From: Candidatus Cryptobacteroides faecihippi
GTDB taxonomy: Bacteria > Bacteroidota > Bacteroidia > Bacteroidales > UBA932
Direction of reading: 5' to 3'
Length of the DNA stretch: 10,601 nt
Assembly (NCBI GenBank): GCA_018066065.1
Contig: JAGHSC010000283.1
Span: 1 to 10,601 of the forward strand
A program made the translations under genes and the position numbers. Shown here one piece after another: positions 7,142 through 10,601 of the stretch (position 1 is the first letter of the stretch; the number at the start of each line of letters is the position of its first letter). A model generated the notes under the pieces. The model saw nothing but the letters and a program-made list of their open reading frames with translations. It did not search any database and was not told the DNA's origin.

Positions 7142-7153
7142 AAAGGAATCACA

Positions 7154-8146
7154 ATGGAACTTTACGAATATGCAAGGCCGGACCTGCTCTCCGGCAAGAA
7201 ACTTCTCTACGTCCACGGCTTCGCCTCGAGCGGCCAGTCAGGAACCGTCAAGACTCTGGGCATACTGCTCCCGCAGACGGAGATCATCGCCCCGGACCTG
7301 CCGGTCGAGCCTCAGGAAGCCCTCGAGCTGCTCCGCTCGATCGTCGCGGAAGACAAACCCGATGTCGTCCTGGGTACATCGATGGGAGGAATGTACGCAG
7401 AGATGCTCTACGGAGTGGACCGCATCCTCGTCAACCCAGCCTTCCAGCTGGCTGACACCCTCTTGAAGAACAATGGATTAGGCCGCCAGGAGTTCCACAA
7501 TCCACGCCGCGACGGAGAAACCTCCTTCCTTGTGAACAAGAGCCTGATCGAGCATTTCCGCGAAGTCAGCTCGCATTGCTTCGAACGTGCGGACGAAGAT
7601 CAGGACCGGGTCTATGCCCTCTACGGGATGCATGACACGCTGGTGCACACCTACGACCTCTTCTCCGAGCACTACACGCAGGCGATCCGATTCGATGGTG
7701 AGCACTATCTGAACGATGGCGCCGTCCTCCATTCGGTCCTGCCTGTGCTCCAGTGGATCGATGACCGGCAGGAAGGACGTTCAAAGCCCGTCCTGTTCAT
7801 CGCTCTCGGCGACAGGATCATAAACCATTCAAGCGGATTCACCAAGGCAGTCGAGACACTCTGCCGCAACTATAACCTCCACATCGTGGCAGGTTCCCGG
7901 TACAACACGCCGTCATCCTGCGCGGAAATCTTCAGATGGTGTGAGGAAAACCTGGGTGTGCCGGTCTGGAACAGACTGACAATCAGCAACCACAAGAACC
8001 TTCTTCTTGCGGACTATCTGATCGATGCAGAGCCTGAGACACTCGGTGGCGAGGACTTCATGGGCACCCTCGTGCATTTCGGCTCGGATGCCTTCAAGAC
8101 GTGGGAGGATGTGCTGGTGTTCTTCGACCGCCTCGGCGGCCAGTGA
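7154..8146 (+). CDS. Fusion: YqiA-like alpha/beta-hydrolase plus degenerate deoxyribonucleotidase-like HAD domain
   Basis: The 330-residue protein has two parts. Residues 1 to about 205 resemble the YqiA/YcfP (UPF0227) esterase family: LLYVHGFASSG at 17-27, the nucleophile elbow GTSMGG at 74-79 with Ser76, Asp161 in YGMHDTLV, and His184 in FDGEHYLND, so the triad looks complete. E. coli YqiA is about 190 residues, so the rest is an added domain. Residues about 210-330 resemble 5'(3')-deoxyribonucleotidases of the HAD superfamily: KPVLFIALGD where FIDxD is expected, TISNHKNL with the motif III Lys281, ADYLIDAEP where DFLIDDR is expected, and VHFGSDAFKTWEDVL at the end. Both motif I aspartates are replaced (Ala217, Gly219) and a cap segment is short, so this domain is probably inactive or only binds a ligand. 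The gene is convergent with the oxidoreductase gene, with no bases between the stops. Confidence 0.8.
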   Translation: MELYEYARPDLLSGKKLLYVHGFASSGQSGTVKTLGILLPQTEIIAPDLPVEPQEALELLRSIVAEDKPDVVLGTSMGGMYAEMLYGVDRILVNPAFQLADTLLKNNGLGRQEFHNPRRDGETSFLVNKSLIEHFREVSSHCFERADEDQDRVYALYGMHDTLVHTYDLFSEHYTQAIRFDGEHYLNDGAVLHSVLPVLQWIDDRQEGRSKPVLFIALGDRIINHSSGFTKAVETLCRNYNLHIVAGSRYNTPSSCAEIFRWCEENLGVPVWNRLTISNHKNLLLADYLIDAEPETLGGEDFMGTLVHFGSDAFKTWEDVLVFFDRLGGQ

Positions 8147-9205
8147 TTACAAGTCGGCCGGGAAGATGACCCCTGCCTGACGACGTATCTCATCGATGAC
8201 CCTGGCGGTCGAGATCGAATTCGCCAGGCTGTTGTTGACTGATTCCCTTGCGCCGGACTGTACCACATCGATGAATTCAGTGAACTCGCAGAGGTACTCG
8301 TCAGCGTCGCATGGTACCGAGATGTCGACTGACTGAGGGCCGGAGGTGCGTCCTGATGTCGGCGCGCCGCGCCTGATCATCTCTGCTCCATGGGAGATGT
8401 GAATCTGGTCGAGCGAGATTATCCCTCCATCGCACGTGATCTCTGTTCTTAGCCTGGAATCGGCTATCTTCGAATACGTTACCGATGCGGTCATTCCCGG
8501 GTAGCTGAACTGGGCGGTGCAGTGGATGTCAATCTTCTTCATCTCACCTCCGACCGGGACCTCCATGGTGACTGCGTCGGCCTTCACTGAAGACGGCTCT
8601 CCGAAGAGAGTGACCATCGGGTAGATCGTGTATATTCCTATGTCCTGGGTGGCTCCTCCCGAGCAGTCCGGGTTGAATGAACTTGGAACCGGTGCCGATT
8701 CCTCGCCGGACACAATCCTGCGGAGCATGTCGATCTTTGAGGAGTACTGGCAGAAGGCTGCATTGTAGTGCCTTGGAGTGCCGATTTCCGGCAGCTTCCC
8801 CTGGACGTTCCTGAAGTTCGGGCTCAGGGTCGAGATCATCGCTTCCATCAGGACGACTCCGTTCTCCCTTGCCACTGCCGCCATCTCCTCAGCCTCCCTG
8901 GCGTTGGAAGCCAGAGGCTTCTCGCACATGACGTGCTTACCCTGTTTCATGCATGCGATGGCGAGGTCGTGGTGTGTGTGGTTCGGCGTCCCGATGTAGA
9001 TGGCATCGATCTGAGGGTCGGCAGCCATTTCCTCCACGGAGGTGTAGGTCTTGCCGATTCCGTGGCGTGCACCGAATTCCCTTGCCTTTTCCTCAGATCT
9101 GGAGCAGACTGCCGCAGCCTCGAATCTCGGCTCCATCACCGCTCCCTTGAGCACCCAGTCGCTGATGCGGCCGGTGCCGACTATTCCGAATCTCATCCTT
9201 TCCAT
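8147..9205 (-). CDS. Gfo/Idh/MocA-family NAD(P)-dependent oxidoreductase
   Basis: This 352-residue cytoplasmic protein has the N-terminal Rossmann fold signature GIVGTGRIS at residues 7-15, the family strand IGTPNHTHHDLA at 71-82, and the EKP motif at 95-97 with the catalytic-type Lys96. The C-terminal half holds the substrate-binding domain with GGATQDIGIY at 183-192; the common catalytic His of the DxGxH pattern is Tyr192, as in the dihydrodiol dehydrogenase/xylose dehydrogenase-like branch (GGALLDIGIY). It would oxidise or reduce a sugar or similar polyol with NAD(P). Its ATG shares a base with the TAA of the upstream membrane protein gene (TAATG), so translation is probably coupled. ATG 9196 is an alternative start that places the glycine loop closer to the N-terminus. 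Family is firm, substrate unknown. Confidence 0.88.
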   Translation of the reverse strand: MERMRFGIVGTGRISDWVLKGAVMEPRFEAAAVCSRSEEKAREFGARHGIGKTYTSVEEMAADPQIDAIYIGTPNHTHHDLAIACMKQGKHVMCEKPLASNAREAEEMAAVARENGVVLMEAMISTLSPNFRNVQGKLPEIGTPRHYNAAFCQYSSKIDMLRRIVSGEESAPVPSSFNPDCSGGATQDIGIYTIYPMVTLFGEPSSVKADAVTMEVPVGGEMKKIDIHCTAQFSYPGMTASVTYSKIADSRLRTEITCDGGIISLDQIHISHGAEMIRRGAPTSGRTSGPQSVDISVPCDADEYLCEFTEFIDVVQSGARESVNNSLANSISTARVIDEIRRQAGVIFPADL

Positions 9206-9837
9206 TACTTGAAAGCTCCTCTAAGTTCCATGTAATCCTCCATCAGGGAGAAAGCCTCACCCTTCTGCTCCGGGCTGATGCTCAGGATCTCGTTGCCGTA
9301 GCGCTTTGCCGTGACGGCGGACTTGCCCTGGAGCATCGGCTCGATGAGGACCAGCCCCGCAGTCCTGCGGCCGATGTTCAGCATCGCCTTGACGACTGCA
9401 TCGGCGGCATAGGTGTCTGCGATGATGAAGATCCTGTCCTGGTCGGCAAAGCTTTGCTTTCCCATCCTCTTGATCAGGGACTCTATGTCCTTTGACTTCT
9501 CAGGGCAGGATGTCGTGTAGCCGATGACCCCCTGCGAGGCGAGCCTCTTCACGATGCTTTCAGCGTAGGCTCCCTTCATCGGGTCGTGGAAGAACATTGC
9601 GACCGGCCTTGTTCCGAGAGAATCGGAGAAGTTTCCGTTCTCGTCACCCGGCTTCCAGACCTTCCCGGCCTGCTTCTCGCCATGGTTGTACCAGCTGAGT
9701 TCCTCCACCACGAGTGTGGAACCGTTCTCTGCCTTTTCCCTGTCGCGGGGGCCCATGTTCCTGAATATGTTGATCCCGAGGGCACCCAGTATGGCCAGTA
9801 TGATCACGGCTGTTATTGAAGCGATGATTTTTTTCAT
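9205..9837 (-). CDS. Membrane-anchored protein with degenerate alpha/beta-hydrolase-like domain
   Basis: I do not recognise a named family. The 210-residue product has one N-terminal hydrophobic segment (residues about 4-25, MKKIIASITAVIILAILG) without a lipobox or clear cleavage site, so it is likely anchored with the rest in the periplasm. Residues about 77-170 read like alternating strands and helices of an alpha/beta-hydrolase: RPVAMFFHDP (strand plus HD where HG is usual), IVKRLASQGVIGYTT, DRIFIIADTYAADAVVKAML, and GLVLIEPML. The nucleophile elbow GxSxG would fall at ADTYA (140-144), with Thr142 instead of Ser and no glycines, so catalysis of the usual kind is doubtful. Start 9837 was chosen because it opens directly on the membrane segment; the frame continues upstream to 9927 but crosses the promoter. 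It is translationally coupled to the oxidoreductase gene. Confidence 0.75.
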   Translation of the reverse strand: MKKIIASITAVIILAILGALGINIFRNMGPRDREKAENGSTLVVEELSWYNHGEKQAGKVWKPGDENGNFSDSLGTRPVAMFFHDPMKGAYAESIVKRLASQGVIGYTTSCPEKSKDIESLIKRMGKQSFADQDRIFIIADTYAADAVVKAMLNIGRRTAGLVLIEPMLQGKSAVTAKRYGNEILSISPEQKGEAFSLMEDYMELRGAFK

Positions 9838-9846
9838 GTCGATTGT

Positions 9847-9877
9847 GTTTTCTCTATCCGCAAAATTATTAATTTTG
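9847..9877 (+). promoter_or_regulatory. Predicted promoter for the ClC gene
   Basis: TAATTTTG at 9870-9877 is an exact -7 match on the + strand. The -33 candidate GTTT/TTTT at 9847-9851 is imperfect. The ATG at 9885 comes 7 bases after the box, the same distance as at the lipoprotein gene. Confidence 0.55.
9861..9877. repeat. Perfect 17-base palindrome joining two divergent -7 boxes
   Basis: CAAAATTA-T-TAATTTTG: the 8-base arms are exact inverted copies around one central T. Each arm is a -7 box, one per strand. It could also serve as an operator for a dimeric regulator, but the symmetry may come only from the two boxes. Confidence 0.8.
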
Positions 9878-9892
9878 TAATAATATGCCAAA
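9861..9892 (-). promoter_or_regulatory. Predicted Bacteroidota promoter for the membrane protein-oxidoreductase operon
   Basis: On the - strand TTTG (9892-9889), a 20-base spacer, then TAATTTTG (9868-9861) matches the full consensus TTTG-N19-21-TAnnTTTG. It is the best promoter in the window. The ATG at 9837 follows by 23 bases. The -33 box lies inside the first codons of the ClC gene on the other strand. Confidence 0.75.
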
Positions 9893-10601
9893 GACCGAAC
9901 ATAATGCAAGACCGTGGGGCCTTTCAATGCGCGAGAGACTCAAGAAGATGCCGGAACACAACCTGCTCCTCATCCTCAGCTTCGTCGTGGGAATTGCCGC
10001 CGGCTTTGCCGCAGTGATCCTGAAGAAGCTGATAGAGTGGATCCAGGAAGGCCTTGGCCATGCACTGGAGGAGCCTATGGGCGCTGCGTTCTACATCATC
10101 GTTCCAGGAATAGGAATGCTCCTGGCCATGCTCTTCTGCCGCCATGTCATCAAGGACAGGATAGGCCATGGCGTGACAAAGGTCCTTCAGGCCGTCTCCA
10201 AGAATGAGTCCAGGATCCGCCCTCACAACATGTGGTCCTCCGTGGCAGCCAGTTCGGTGACCATCGGATTCGGTGGATCCGTGGGAGCCGAGGCTCCGAT
10301 CGTCTACACCGGTGCAGCCATAGGCTCGAACTTCGCCCGCTACCTCGGCATGTCCTACAGAAGCATGACGATCCTCCTCGGATGCGGAGCTGCCGCCGCC
10401 GTTGCAGGAATATTCAAGGCTCCACTCGCTGGAGTGCTCTTCGTCCTGGAGATCCTTCTGTTCAACATCTCCATGACATCAATGATGCCGCTGCTGATCT
10501 CCACTGTCTCGGCAACCGTCATCTCCTACATCTTCCTCGGGCAGTCAACACCTTTCCAGTGCACCCTGACCCCTTTCAACCTGGGGAACCTCCCGTTCTA
10601 C
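9885..10601 (+). CDS. ClC-family chloride channel/transporter, 3' truncated
   Basis: The frame runs open from ATG 9885 to the window end (239 codons), so the second half and any C-terminal CBS domains are missing. After a short basic N-terminus, the first membrane helix is LLLILSFVVGIAAGFAAVIL (about 27-46). GHGVT at 94-98 lies where E. coli ClC has its GSGIP filter motif, GAEAP at 134-138 matches GREGP with the gating Glu136, and GIFKAPLAGVLFVLE at 175-189 is the helix H/I region. The internal proton glutamate of E. coli ClC-ec1 (second Glu of IIEEM) aligns with Ile190, so proton coupling is uncertain. The protein would move chloride or a related anion through the inner membrane. ATG 9927 (MRERLKKM) is an alternative start. 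Divergent from the membrane protein operon, sharing promoter DNA. Confidence 0.88.
   Translation, partial: MPKTEHNARPWGLSMRERLKKMPEHNLLLILSFVVGIAAGFAAVILKKLIEWIQEGLGHALEEPMGAAFYIIVPGIGMLLAMLFCRHVIKDRIGHGVTKVLQAVSKNESRIRPHNMWSSVAASSVTIGFGGSVGAEAPIVYTGAAIGSNFARYLGMSYRSMTILLGCGAAAAVAGIFKAPLAGVLFVLEILLFNISMTSMMPLLISTVSATVISYIFLGQSTPFQCTLTPFNLGNLPFY

Noticed and set aside
8128..8139. Hairpin CCGCCTCGGCGG as terminator at the convergent junction
   Set aside because: Stem of only 4-5 pairs inside coding sequence and no T-run on either side.
8768..9235. 155-codon open frame on the + strand
   Set aside because: Antisense to the oxidoreductase gene, whose motifs are unmistakable; His/Arg-rich shadow translation.
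9838..9927. Earlier ATG for the membrane-anchored protein
   Set aside because: The extra 30 residues cross the divergent promoter and the first codons of the ClC gene.
1..10601. Defence island, prophage, transposon or CRISPR array
   Set aside because: No nuclease, reverse transcriptase, integrase, transposase, spaced direct repeats or tRNA-bounded insertion is seen; genes look metabolic or housekeeping.

Overview
The window looks like a chromosomal piece of a gut-type Bacteroidales (Bacteroidota) genome of moderate GC. Supporting signs are lipoprotein signal peptides with acidic tails, an esterase/transporter cassette of the kind seen in polysaccharide-utilising Bacteroidota, few Shine-Dalgarno sequences, and several -7 boxes matching the Bacteroidota sigma-70 consensus TAnnTTTG. 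No rRNA, tRNA, CRISPR array, insertion sequence or phage gene is visible. Coding density is very high and no stretch above about 105 bases lacks a gene.

Region A (1-4150, + strand) is a sugar-catabolic operon whose beginning lies outside the window. It holds an alpha/beta-hydrolase with a C-terminal FN3-like domain (5' truncated), a lipoprotein with a BIG2 domain, a jelly-roll-like middle and an SGNH esterase domain, a RhaT-family sugar/H+ symporter, and an RpiB/LacA/LacB-type sugar-phosphate isomerase. It ends at a convincing intrinsic terminator. The likely logic is de-esterification of a glycan outside the inner membrane, import of the freed sugar, then phospho-sugar isomerisation.

Region B (4151-7153) has a single lipoprotein gene of unknown function on the + strand with its own promoter. 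Facing it on the - strand is a two-gene unit: an APH/NahK-like small-molecule kinase followed by a secreted NlpC/P60-like cysteine peptidase. The lipoprotein and peptidase genes end 2 bp apart.

Region C (7154-9837) has a + strand fusion protein (YqiA-like esterase plus a degenerate 5'-deoxyribonucleotidase-like HAD domain). It converges with zero gap on a - strand pair: a membrane-anchored degenerate alpha/beta-hydrolase-like protein and a Gfo/Idh/MocA oxidoreductase, translationally coupled by a TAATG overlap.

Region D (9838-10601) has a palindromic, interlocked divergent promoter and the first 239 codons of a ClC-family chloride channel/transporter, which runs off the right edge.

I found no clear new multi-gene defence or mobile system. 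The most interesting points are four proteins with changed catalytic positions (pseudo-HAD fusion, kinase with Asp to Asn, isomerase without the usual histidines, degenerate hydrolase) and the promoter architecture at 9847-9892.
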